Numbered from the stretch's first letter, positions 1 to 5,419 are shown. The stretch: 6,111 bases of DNA from an uncultured Micrococcaceae bacterium (GCA_937896705.1 CALBOC010000191.1:1-6111), one strand, 5' to 3'. Notes: generated by a model not told the origin, from the letters alone. Made by a program: numbers and translations.

Positions 1-42
1 GGGACACCAAAACGACCTGGAGACAGGGTTACGCAAAGAATC

Positions 43-72
43 AGCATAGCTTGACGCGACCGCTTTTGTCCA
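43..72 (-). promoter_or_regulatory. Candidate sigma-70-type promoter reading off the left edge
   Basis: On the minus strand there is a TGGACA box (67-72), an 18-base spacer and a TATGCT box (43-48). These match the TTGACA and TATAAT consensus at 5/6 and 4/6 positions. Transcription would begin near position 36 and run leftward out of the window, so the gene it serves is not visible. A CRP/GlxR-like palindrome centred at 117.5 lies about 81 bases upstream of that start, a spacing at which CRP-type activators can work. The boxes and spacing are seen; promoter activity is inferred. Confidence 0.4.
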
Positions 73-89
73 GTAGGGACTCGCAATGT

Positions 90-104
90 GGTGAAACTTT
101 CACC
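90..104. promoter_or_regulatory. Palindromic operator-like site GGTGAAACTTTCACC
   Basis: Two perfect 7-base arms flank a single central base (97), which is the form of a dimeric regulator site. The core GAAACTTTC recurs in reverse complement at 150-158. The site sits just upstream of the candidate leftward promoter at 43-72 and next to the CRP/GlxR-like site at 110-125. I do not recognise a specific regulator. Its GTGA/TCAC half-sites resemble a CRP box with a spacer one base too short. Confidence 0.35.
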
Positions 105-158
105 CCGCCAGTGATGCCCGTCACATCTTTGTTCCACAATCGTCGCGGGGAAAGTTTC
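93..158. repeat. Long-armed inverted repeat with a 36-base loop
   Basis: The left arm GAAACTTT plus CCCCGC (93-100 and 103-108, with C101 and A102 unpaired) is the exact reverse complement of the right arm GCGGGGAAAGTTTC (145-158). That gives 14 paired bases interrupted by one 2-base bulge. The loop, 109-144, contains the CRP/GlxR-like palindrome. Neither strand has a T-run after the stem, so it does not look like an intrinsic terminator. It may be paired operators or a structured RNA of unknown direction. Confidence 0.5.
110..125. promoter_or_regulatory. CRP/GlxR-like binding site
   Basis: The sequence AGTGA-N6-TCACA matches the CRP-family consensus TGTGA-N6-TCACA at nine of ten defined positions. 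In actinobacteria this consensus is bound by CRP/GlxR, a cAMP-responsive global regulator. It lies upstream of the candidate leftward promoter at 43-72, so regulation of the gene beyond the left edge is more likely than regulation of the molybdenum-cofactor genes. The match is visible; binding is inferred. Confidence 0.45.
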
Positions 159-168
159 GGGCCTCCCT

Positions 169-203
169 AGCACGTGCTCGTTTGGACTCGATGGAGCACG
201 AGC
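169..203. repeat. Overlapping palindrome and hairpin arms
   Basis: AGCACGTGCT (169-178) is a perfect 10-base palindrome. Its right part CGTGCTC (173-179) also pairs with GAGCACG (194-200), giving a 7-base stem with a 14-base loop. The two arrangements exclude each other. There is no T-run, so a terminator is unlikely. No regulator or RNA family is recognised. Confidence 0.35.
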
Positions 204-352
204 TGGCTTCCCAACGTATTAGATGCTCTATTGGCAACAAGGCTATTCAAGTACTCGAAAGCCCAGCCAGCAACCGGAATTGTCCTGTACGCACTACGAG
301 GATTCGCTGACCCGCTGTAATTCCACGTTGCGCGTGCGGTCTCGACATGGGA
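204..352. other. Intergenic stretch with no recognised feature
   Basis: With the palindrome cluster to its left, this completes a gene-free run of about 350 bases at the window edge. No reading frame of useful length, tRNA-like T-arm, hairpin followed by a T-run, or long repeat was seen on either strand. It may be plain spacer or decayed sequence between the molybdenum-cofactor operon and the gene beyond the left edge. Confidence 0.4.
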
Positions 353-556
353 TTAGACGATCTGCGGCACTAAAATTCCAGTAGGCAACCCAGGGATACG
401 GCGCAACCCGCTGACAATGCCCCGGCTGCTAGACCACCGCGGCACGAAGAGCTCAGCACGGAACGCATGGCTCGGTGGACCGCTGACCGGGGTCGTGAGT
501 ATTAGGGCCTTCAATAACGGCGCTGGGTTGGTCAGATCCGAGTTTAAGGCAGACAT
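353..556 (-). CDS. Possible small hypothetical protein (67 aa), weakly supported
   Basis: This frame begins at an ATG with GGAGG (561-565) four bases upstream, which is a good ribosome-binding site, and ends at TAA. It follows the MoeA-Mog stop by 34 bases on the same strand, so it could be a third cistron of that operon. About two thirds of its codons end in G or C, which is plausible for coding sequence here. The protein begins MSALNSDLTNPAPLL and shows no transmembrane segment, signal peptide, cysteine motif or domain I recognise. It lacks the C-terminal Gly-Gly expected of MoaD and shows no MoaE motif, so it is not the missing molybdopterin synthase. An in-frame ATG at 583 would give 76 aa but has a poorer ribosome-binding site. 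A chance open frame in intergenic DNA is quite possible. Confidence 0.28.
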   Translation of the reverse strand: MSALNSDLTNPAPLLKALILTTPVSGPPSHAFRAELFVPRWSSSRGIVSGLRRIPGLPTGILVPQIV

Positions 557-590
557 GGTCCCTCCGGTCCGCTGTGTCACCATGGGTAGC

Positions 591-2387
591 TTACCTCGCG
601 TGGTCCTTCCCGCGGATCTGTTCTACGACATGATCTAAGACTTCGTCGAGCACAGTGATGCCATCGTTGACCCCGCCCAGCGATCCCGGCAAGGTGGCTA
701 CAAAGGTCTTGCCCACTACCCCGGCGATCCCCCGGGACAACGCGGCATGCGGGGTATGTTGTAGACCTTCGAGCAGAATTGCCGTCATAATATGTGGTAG
801 TTGCATATCCAAGATCTCGCTGATGATATCTACGGTCTGATCGGTCGGCGATATCCCGGTGCCCCCGCTGGTAATGATGACATCGGGCATCGCGCTCTGG
901 TCACCAGATAAGAATTCCGAGATGGTATCTGCCAGGTCGTGATCGGCCACCACGAGCGCGTTTGGTGTCGCATAACCCTTGTCCCGCAACCAAGAGACGA
1001 GTTCAGGTCCGGCCTCGTCCTCATAGATGCCCGCAGCTGCTCGAGTCGAGGCGATGATCACCTGAGCCGTCGTATCCTGACTGGCACGCACCGTGCGGTG
1101 CTGTTCGTGAGGCTCGGGTTGTAGAGGGGGCAATGGTGGGACAGCAGCATCTAACCGCGCATCGGCGAAGAGATGTGCCGTGACCGTTTGACCGGGTTTC
1201 AATCGGGTCAGCGGTGGGATTTCTAACAGCGCGTTTGCCCCGACCGCTTGGGCTAATAAATGCGAGCTGGCCTCGCCCTGAAGCTGCGCAACGAGCTCTG
1301 TGCCCTGCAATCCGACGGCACCGCGCCGATACTGTGTCTTACCTCGCGTCCCGGTGACCGTGTCATGAAGTTTGGCCTGCACCGCAACGGGCGCCCAACC
1401 TGAGCCGAAAGCCTTCCAGAGTGCCGGGACCACCAACATGCGCAACGAGACCAGGGTAGATACCGGATTTCCAGGCAACGCAATAAGCGGGGTCCTGCCA
1501 TAGACCCCGTATCCCTGAGGTCCGCCAGGCTGTTGTGAAAGTTTTCCGACCCAGGACACGGTGAGGCGGTCTAACAGCTGGCGCACGACCTCGAACTTAC
1601 CCTCGGAGATTCCGCCCGAGGTGATGATGATATCGGGCGCATAGTTATCAATCAGCCGATCAAGCGCTGTCTGAAAGTTTCGCAACTCATCGGTGGTACG
1701 TTCAGTGGCAATGACGTCCATGCCGTGCGTTTTCGCAAAGCCACGGATCAGCGGTGTATTGGCATCAAGAATCTGTGCTGACCGGGGAGCTGTACCAGCC
1801 ACCACTTCATCGCCACCGGCAACCACGGCAATAGTAGGTCGGGCCGTAACGCTCAACTCTGCGATGCCCTGTGAAGCAGCCACAGCGACCAGTGCCGCAT
1901 CGACCAGGGTGTTTTCCCGGGCTAACCGCGTCCTGGCGGGCATATCACTTCCGGTCTTGCGGATAAACGCTCCGACTTCTACCGCAGGCAGGTCAACGTA
2001 TTCACCCGTGGAAACAAACTGCGGCGGATCCGCCTGTTCCACTGGAACAATAGCGACGACGTCTTCGGGGATCTTGGCCCCGGTCATAATCGGCACCGCT
2101 GTATCGTGTCCGTAGCCGTTGACGCCGTAGTGATAAATATCGGCCGGATCGGCACCGGCGGGGACATCGGGTCCAACCCTGAAGCGTCCGCCAGCCACGT
2201 TGGCATAGCCGATGCCATACCCATCCATTTGAGAGTTATCAAACCTCGGCGAGGGATGTTTGGTCACCAAGTCTGCGGCCAGTCGACGACCGATAGCATC
2301 GTTCAGCGGCACCGAAACTGCTGGCAGCTGCCCTATCGTGTCAACTAATACCTGGGCCAGGGTGTCAGCATACCCCTGCGTTGACAT
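591..2387 (-). CDS. moeA: MoeA-Mog fusion: molybdenum insertion plus molybdopterin adenylylation
   Basis: This 598-residue cytoplasmic protein joins two enzymes of the last common steps of molybdenum-cofactor synthesis. Residues 1 to about 410 are MoeA, which inserts molybdate into adenylated molybdopterin. Visible motifs are FDNSQMDGYGI (49-59), PIMTGAKIPE (99-108), GGDEVV (191-196), TSGGISEGKFEVV (256-268) and LPGNPVSTLVS (304-314), followed by the C-terminal MoeA domain (about 333-408). Residues 411-440 are a proline-rich linker. Residues 441-598 are a MogA/MoaB-type adenylyltransferase domain with ITSGGTGISPTD (505-516) and LPGSLGG (566-572). D516 fits the conserved Asp after the GGTG loop. 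Single MoeA proteins are about 400 residues and MogA about 190, so both halves look complete. The ATG at 2387 is preferred because it follows the moaC stop by two bases and has GGGGGA about 12 bases upstream. An in-frame ATG at 2423 would add 12 residues and overlap moaC. It is probably co-transcribed with moaC. Confidence 0.93.
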   Translation of the reverse strand: MSTQGYADTLAQVLVDTIGQLPAVSVPLNDAIGRRLAADLVTKHPSPRFDNSQMDGYGIGYANVAGGRFRVGPDVPAGADPADIYHYGVNGYGHDTAVPIMTGAKIPEDVVAIVPVEQADPPQFVSTGEYVDLPAVEVGAFIRKTGSDMPARTRLARENTLVDAALVAVAASQGIAELSVTARPTIAVVAGGDEVVAGTAPRSAQILDANTPLIRGFAKTHGMDVIATERTTDELRNFQTALDRLIDNYAPDIIITSGGISEGKFEVVRQLLDRLTVSWVGKLSQQPGGPQGYGVYGRTPLIALPGNPVSTLVSLRMLVVPALWKAFGSGWAPVAVQAKLHDTVTGTRGKTQYRRGAVGLQGTELVAQLQGEASSHLLAQAVGANALLEIPPLTRLKPGQTVTAHLFADARLDAAVPPLPPLQPEPHEQHRTVRASQDTTAQVIIASTRAAAGIYEDEAGPELVSWLRDKGYATPNALVVADHDLADTISEFLSGDQSAMPDVIITSGGTGISPTDQTVDIISEILDMQLPHIMTAILLEGLQHTPHAALSRGIAGVVGKTFVATLPGSLGGVNDGITVLDEVLDHVVEQIRGKDHAR

Positions 2388-2389
2388 GG

Positions 2390-2887
2390 TCACGAGTCGT
2401 CCCCCGATGCGTCTACTGTCCAATCGCCCGATTTGCCGCCGGTTTTTTCTAAGACTTTGATATCAGTGATCACAGCTCGAGAATCAACCGCTTTGATCAT
2501 GTCATAGAGCGTCAGAGCCGCAGTTGACGCCGCTGAGAGGGCTTCCATTTCAACACCGGTGACCCCGGTGGTTTTAACCAAGGTCTCGATCCGGACGGTG
2601 CCGGCGTGGGAATCTGCTGCAAAATCCACTGTGATCTTTCCCAATGGGATGGGATGGCATAGCGGAATCGTTTCCCAGGTCTTTTTCGCCGCCATAATGC
2701 CAGCGACCCGGGCCACCGGCAGCGCATCGCCTTTTGGCAGCCCGCCGGCCATAATCATGTCGATGACCTCGGGACGCGTTACCACCACAGCTTGGGCTCG
2801 GGAAGTTCTCGACGTGGTGGCTTTTTCTGTGACATCCACCATGTGGGCCGAACCATCGGCACGCACGTGGCTGAGTTGGTCGTCCAT
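2390..2887 (-). CDS. moaC: Cyclic pyranopterin monophosphate synthase MoaC
   Basis: MoaC acts after MoaA, converting the 3',8-cyclised GTP intermediate into cyclic pyranopterin monophosphate, the first stable cofactor precursor. The 165-residue length matches the family (E. coli about 161). Family signatures are LSHV near the N-terminus, MVDVTEK (16-22), KGDALPVARVAGIMAAKKT (52-70), IPLCHPIPL (74-82), TGVEMEALSAAS (110-121), LYDMIKAVD (127-135) and KTGGKSGDW (148-156). K52, H78, E113, D129 and K132 align with active-site residues known in E. coli MoaC, offset by one, so the enzyme should be active. The ATG at 2887 is supported by AAAGGGA (2891-2897) just upstream, although that spacing is short. 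The stop is two bases from the MoeA-Mog start, indicating translational coupling. It diverges from moaA across 110 bases. Confidence 0.96.
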   Translation of the reverse strand: MDDQLSHVRADGSAHMVDVTEKATTSRTSRAQAVVVTRPEVIDMIMAGGLPKGDALPVARVAGIMAAKKTWETIPLCHPIPLGKITVDFAADSHAGTVRIETLVKTTGVTGVEMEALSAASTAALTLYDMIKAVDSRAVITDIKVLEKTGGKSGDWTVDASGDDS

Positions 2888-2924
2888 AGTTCCCTTTCAT
2901 CCACTATTGCCAAGGTCTAGACTA

Positions 2925-2932
2925 ACTATAGA
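2925..2932. promoter_or_regulatory. Possible overlapping divergent -10 boxes between moaC and moaA
   Basis: The A/T-rich centre of the 110-base divergent region reads TATAGT on the minus strand (2925-2930, 5/6 to TATAAT) and TATAGA on the plus strand (2927-2932). The minus box would start a leader of about 30 bases for moaC. The plus box would give a leader of about 58 bases for moaA. Neither has a convincing -35: a TTGCCA at 2907-2912 is only 14 bases from the plus box. An 8-base palindrome, GTCTAGAC, lies alongside at 2915-2922. The region seems too short for a complete Moco riboswitch, and no ModE-type site is evident. Confidence 0.28.
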
Positions 2933-2986
2933 ACGGAACCCTAAAACTTCGCCCCAACATTCCGCGCAACTCAGGTTGTGACGGCT

Positions 2987-2991
2987 AGGAG
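2987..2991 (+). promoter_or_regulatory. Ribosome-binding site that fixes the TTG start of moaA
   Basis: AGGAG lies six bases before a TTG codon. The reading frame has no ATG at an equivalent place, and the encoded N-terminus (MSGLIDQFGR) is the right distance from the radical-SAM cysteines. The rare start is therefore well supported. Confidence 0.75.
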
Positions 2992-2997
2992 CACTCT

Positions 2998-4020
2998 TTG
3001 TCAGGTTTAATCGATCAGTTCGGCCGTACCGCGACCGATCTTCGGATGTCACTCATTGATAAATGTAATTTGCGCTGCCGCTATTGCATGCCGGCCGAAG
3101 GTCTGGATTGGCTCAAAAAAGACGAGATGCTCGCCGCACACGAGGTCATTCGGTTGGCCGATATCGGGATCAGTCATTTGGGGATCAACAAAATTCGCTT
3201 CACCGGTGGCGAGCCCTTAGTACGCGTTGACTTAGTCGACATCCTCACCGGTGTGCATGAAGCCCACCCGGATGTAGAGCTCTCGATGACAACCAATGGG
3301 ATAAACCTGGAACGCAAAATCGATGATCTGGTGGCCGCCGGGCTCAGCCGCATCAACGTCTCGTTAGACACCGTTTGTCCTGAGACCTTCGCTAAAATTA
3401 CCCGTCGCGACCGGTTGACCAAAGTACTCTCTGGCTTGCACTCGGCCAAAGCTGCCGGCTTAGAGCCGATCAAGATTAATGCCGTACTGCTGCGTGGCAT
3501 CAATGACCAGCAAGCTGCTGAGCTGCTGACCTGGACGTTGGAACACGGCTATGCGCTGCGGTTTATCGAGCAAATGCCCCTTGATGCGGATCATCAATGG
3601 AAACGTGACAACATGGTCACAGCCGAGGAAATCCGCGCCCAAATAGCCGAGGTGTACACGCTGACACCCCATGGGCAGCCACGTGGTTCAGCCCCGGCAG
3701 AGCTGTTTGATGTCCGTGATAGGACCACCCATGAGATCCTCGGGACCGTGGGCATTATCGCTTCGGTAACTGAACCGTTTTGTGCTGCCTGTTCACGTAC
3801 CCGGCTGACCGCCGATGCCAAGGTCCGATCGTGTTTGTTTTCCCACGAGGAGACCGATCTGATGGCCCTGTTGCGCGATGGCGCCTCCGATGAGGCCATT
3901 GCCGATGCGTGGCGGACCGCGATGTGGCATAAGCCTAAAGCTCACGGCCAAACCAAGACCGGATTAGGCATGCCGGGTTTCGTGCAACCTGAGCGCAGCA
4001 TGAGTGCCATCGGCGGGTAA
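2998..4020 (+). CDS. moaA: GTP 3',8-cyclase MoaA (radical SAM)
   Basis: MoaA uses S-adenosylmethionine and two [4Fe-4S] clusters to cyclise GTP, the first committed step of molybdenum-cofactor synthesis in the cytoplasm. The 340-residue protein is full length for the family. The N-terminal radical-SAM cluster motif is C23-x3-C27-x2-C30, in CNLRCRYC. RFTGGEPL (67-74) is the usual SAM-binding stretch. The C-terminal cluster that binds GTP has C262-x2-C265-x13-C279. The chain ends in the conserved Gly-Gly tail (SAIGG), which is needed for activity in characterised homologues. All key residues are present. It starts at TTG behind a strong AGGAG and is followed two bases after its stop by the mobA-like gene, so the two form an operon. 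It diverges from moaC, its partner enzyme. Confidence 0.97.
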   Translation: MSGLIDQFGRTATDLRMSLIDKCNLRCRYCMPAEGLDWLKKDEMLAAHEVIRLADIGISHLGINKIRFTGGEPLVRVDLVDILTGVHEAHPDVELSMTTNGINLERKIDDLVAAGLSRINVSLDTVCPETFAKITRRDRLTKVLSGLHSAKAAGLEPIKINAVLLRGINDQQAAELLTWTLEHGYALRFIEQMPLDADHQWKRDNMVTAEEIRAQIAEVYTLTPHGQPRGSAPAELFDVRDRTTHEILGTVGIIASVTEPFCAACSRTRLTADAKVRSCLFSHEETDLMALLRDGASDEAIADAWRTAMWHKPKAHGQTKTGLGMPGFVQPERSMSAIGG

Positions 4021-4022
4021 CC

Positions 4023-4658
4023 ATGGCCAGCACTCCCCCAGCAGCCGGGCTGTTTGCCATCATCCTGGCCGGTGGAGCCTCCTCCAGGCTGCATGCCACG
4101 AGCCCCCATCCGGTCGCGGATAAGCCCCTGCTGGAGTTCGACGGTGAACCTCTCATAACTCGAGTGCTTACCGAGGTTGCCAGAGTAGTCCTTCCGCAAC
4201 ACACAGTGGTGGTCGGACCGTCCGCACTGCCGACCGGTGATATCCCCACGGTGTCTGAAGATCCCCCTCGTGCCGGGCCCTACCTGGCCGTCCGGACTGG
4301 ACTGCAATATTTCACCGACGAACTCGGGCCGGCTACCGCTGACCACGGTGTGTTGCTACTGGCAGCTGATATGCCCTGGATCGGATTAGGCATCAGCGCG
4401 TTAGCCGAGCATCATCACAACCCAGAAACCACATCGCAGGTCGCCGTGGTCGAGACCGCTGGACGACTTCAACCACTGTTATCTTATTTCCCTCGCATGG
4501 TGGCCGACGAGGTATTTTCTGAGCGACTACTCGACACGGGTATCTGGCATGCCCTGCGCGAGACGTCCTATCTGAGCATTGACCTGCCCGCTCACGCCGG
4601 CGCGGATGTCGATACCTACCAGGATGCCGTCAAGCACGGGGTAACGTTCAACGATTAG
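4023..4658 (+). CDS. mobA: MobA-like molybdenum cofactor guanylyltransferase
   Basis: This 211-residue protein belongs to the MobA-like nucleotidyltransferase family, which transfers GMP from GTP to the molybdenum cofactor. Seen are a Rossmann-type start with LAGGASSRL (15-23), DKPLLEFDGEPL (33-44), SEDPPRAGPYLAV (78-90) corresponding to the usual D-P-x3-GPL-A loop, LLAADMPW (112-119) at the metal-binding Asp, and DVDTYQDA (195-202) near the C-terminus. The length suits the family (about 190-210). The segment between LAGG and DKP is roughly eight residues longer than usual and lacks the glycine that normally follows the Arg-Met/Leu pair, so nucleotide handling may differ. It starts two bases after the moaA stop without a strong ribosome-binding site, suggesting coupled translation. 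That position supports a cofactor role over CTP- or other NTP-transferase relatives such as MocA. Its stop overlaps the stop of the convergent phosphatase gene. Confidence 0.82.
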   Translation: MASTPPAAGLFAIILAGGASSRLHATSPHPVADKPLLEFDGEPLITRVLTEVARVVLPQHTVVVGPSALPTGDIPTVSEDPPRAGPYLAVRTGLQYFTDELGPATADHGVLLLAADMPWIGLGISALAEHHHNPETTSQVAVVETAGRLQPLLSYFPRMVADEVFSERLLDTGIWHALRETSYLSIDLPAHAGADVDTYQDAVKHGVTFND

Positions 4659-5215
4659 GATTGCTGCGGCTGCGAGGGTTGCTTTATCTCCAGGTCGTAA
4701 AAGTAGTCCGCGGGAAACTCTAAGACGTCCCCGTTGAGAATCGGCGGATGCTCGTAATCTAACACCGCTGAAAGTCCTACGCGAAATAGCGTGCCGTGGC
4801 CGACCAGAATGATGTTCTGTGACCGGTGCTGCCGTGCGATATGACGAAAAGCTTTCAGCGCACGTTGTTGGACGTCTTCATCAGTTTCTTCGGCGCACAT
4901 GAGTTCGGCGCGGGTTTCTTCATCGAAGTCTGCCAGGTGGATGCCCTCGGCCGGGCCGAAATCGCGTTCGATGAGATGATCGAGAGTCTGTACTCGTCCG
5001 ATGCTCAAGATTTCCGCTAACCGTTGTGCGGTTTGGACAGAGCGTATCAGCGGTGACGAATAGATCGCATGCCAGTGGCCCCTGCGCTGCAGGTTTTGGG
5101 CGGCTTTCGTGGCCTCAAAGTAGCCCTCAGCGCTCAATGGATTATCGGTGCGACCCTGGAGTAGTCGCTTGCGACTCCACTCGGTGCGTCCGTGACGGAC
5201 AAAAGCCCACTTCAT
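4655..5215 (-). CDS. Histidine phosphatase family protein (phosphoglycerate-mutase-like)
   Basis: This 186-residue cytoplasmic protein belongs to the branch-1 histidine phosphatases. The N-terminal catalytic signature is RHG (7-9), with H8 as the expected phospho-accepting histidine, inside FVRHGRTEWS. R58 in SSPLIRSVQTA, E83 in LIERDFG and the second histidine H140 in LVGHG complete the usual active-site set, so the enzyme appears intact. The length is typical of small broad-specificity phosphatases, and the substrate cannot be told from the sequence. Cofactor-dependent phosphoglycerate mutases are longer (about 230-250), which makes a glycolytic role unlikely. The ATG at 5215 is chosen because AGGAG-TGAGGA lies just upstream and the RHG motif then falls at the usual distance. 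An ATG at 5284 would add 23 unlikely residues. It lies beyond the rplL terminator and so probably has its own promoter. It converges on the mobA-like gene with a 4-base overlap. Confidence 0.9.
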   Translation of the reverse strand: MKWAFVRHGRTEWSRKRLLQGRTDNPLSAEGYFEATKAAQNLQRRGHWHAIYSSPLIRSVQTAQRLAEILSIGRVQTLDHLIERDFGPAEGIHLADFDEETRAELMCAEETDEDVQQRALKAFRHIARQHRSQNIILVGHGTLFRVGLSAVLDYEHPPILNGDVLEFPADYFYDLEIKQPSQPQQS

Positions 5216-5220
5216 GCCGT

Positions 5221-5231
5221 TCCTCACTCCT
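5221..5231 (-). promoter_or_regulatory. Ribosome-binding site deciding the phosphatase start
   Basis: On the minus strand, AGGAGTGAGGA precedes the ATG at 5215, with GAGGA five bases before the codon. This favours 5215 over the longer in-frame start at 5284. Confidence 0.7.
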
Positions 5232-5281
5232 ATGACTGGTGTCTTTAGGTTTACGGGGACGAAGCGGCCGGCCTGTGAATA

Positions 5282-5296
5282 CAAGAAATGTTCTTG
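5282..5296. promoter_or_regulatory. Operator-like dyad CAAGAA-ATG-TTCTTG
   Basis: Perfect 6-base inverted arms are separated by three bases, located 67 bases upstream of the phosphatase start and downstream of the rplL terminator. It has the size of a site for a dimeric repressor that could control the phosphatase gene. A TTTACC and a TATTCA flank or overlap it on the minus strand with a spacing of only 14 bases, so no clear promoter can be assigned. It does not match the actinobacterial LexA box. Confidence 0.35.
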
Positions 5297-5349
5297 GTAA
5301 ACAGTGGATGACCAGTGGGTAACACGGCCGGAACTGTACTTGGGTTGTT

Positions 5350-5389
5350 AAAACGCTTCACCCCGCTGCATTTGCAGCGGGGTGAAGCG
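5350..5389 (-). terminator. Strong rho-independent terminator of the rplJ-rplL operon
   Basis: A perfect 17-base inverted repeat has its arms at 5354-5370 and 5373-5389 (CGCTTCACCCCGCTGCA and its reverse complement). In RNA it would form a GC-rich stem of about 16 base pairs closed by a four-base loop. On the minus strand it is followed at once by TTTT (5350-5353). On the plus strand no T-run follows, so it acts on leftward transcripts, ending the ribosomal operon 34 bases after the rplL stop. Confidence 0.88.
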
Positions 5390-5393
5390 AACG

Positions 5394-5419
5394 TCAGTTA
5401 AGAACTGATGCGTAACTGA
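5394..5419. repeat. Mutually exclusive small inverted repeats before the terminator
   Basis: TCAGTT (5394-5399) pairs with AACTGA at 5403-5408 across a 3-base spacer. TCAGTTA (5394-5400) pairs equally well with TAACTGA at 5413-5419 across 12 bases. They lie between the rplL stop and the terminator and may shape the 3' end of the message. This could also be chance. Confidence 0.35.

Noticed and set aside
93..158. Intrinsic terminator for the moeA-mog operon
   Set aside because: The stem is bulged with a 36-base loop, and neither strand has a T-run after it.
173..203. tRNA gene suggested by GGACTCGAT
   Set aside because: No acceptor stem, anticodon arm or proper T-loop can be built around it.
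353..556. Remnant of moaD or moaE in the small minus-strand frame
   Set aside because: There is no C-terminal Gly-Gly and no MoaE HR or lysine motifs; the frame cannot be assigned to molybdopterin synthase.
417..638. 73-codon plus-strand frame entering the moeA-mog 3' end
   Set aside because: It overlaps the conserved end of the Mog domain antisense and has no recognisable motif or strong ribosome-binding site.
1693..2115. 140-codon open frame on the plus strand
   Set aside because: It lies wholly antisense to the MoeA domain, whose motifs are unmistakable; the translation is Ala/Ser/Thr-rich with no recognisable domain.
2559..2981. 140-codon open frame on the plus strand
   Set aside because: It is antisense to moaC and runs across the divergent promoter region; no domain is recognised and moaC is fully conserved.
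2888..2997. Moco riboswitch in the moaC-moaA spacer
   Set aside because: At 110 bases with both genes' starts included, the region seems too short for the whole structure, and no matching stem set was seen.
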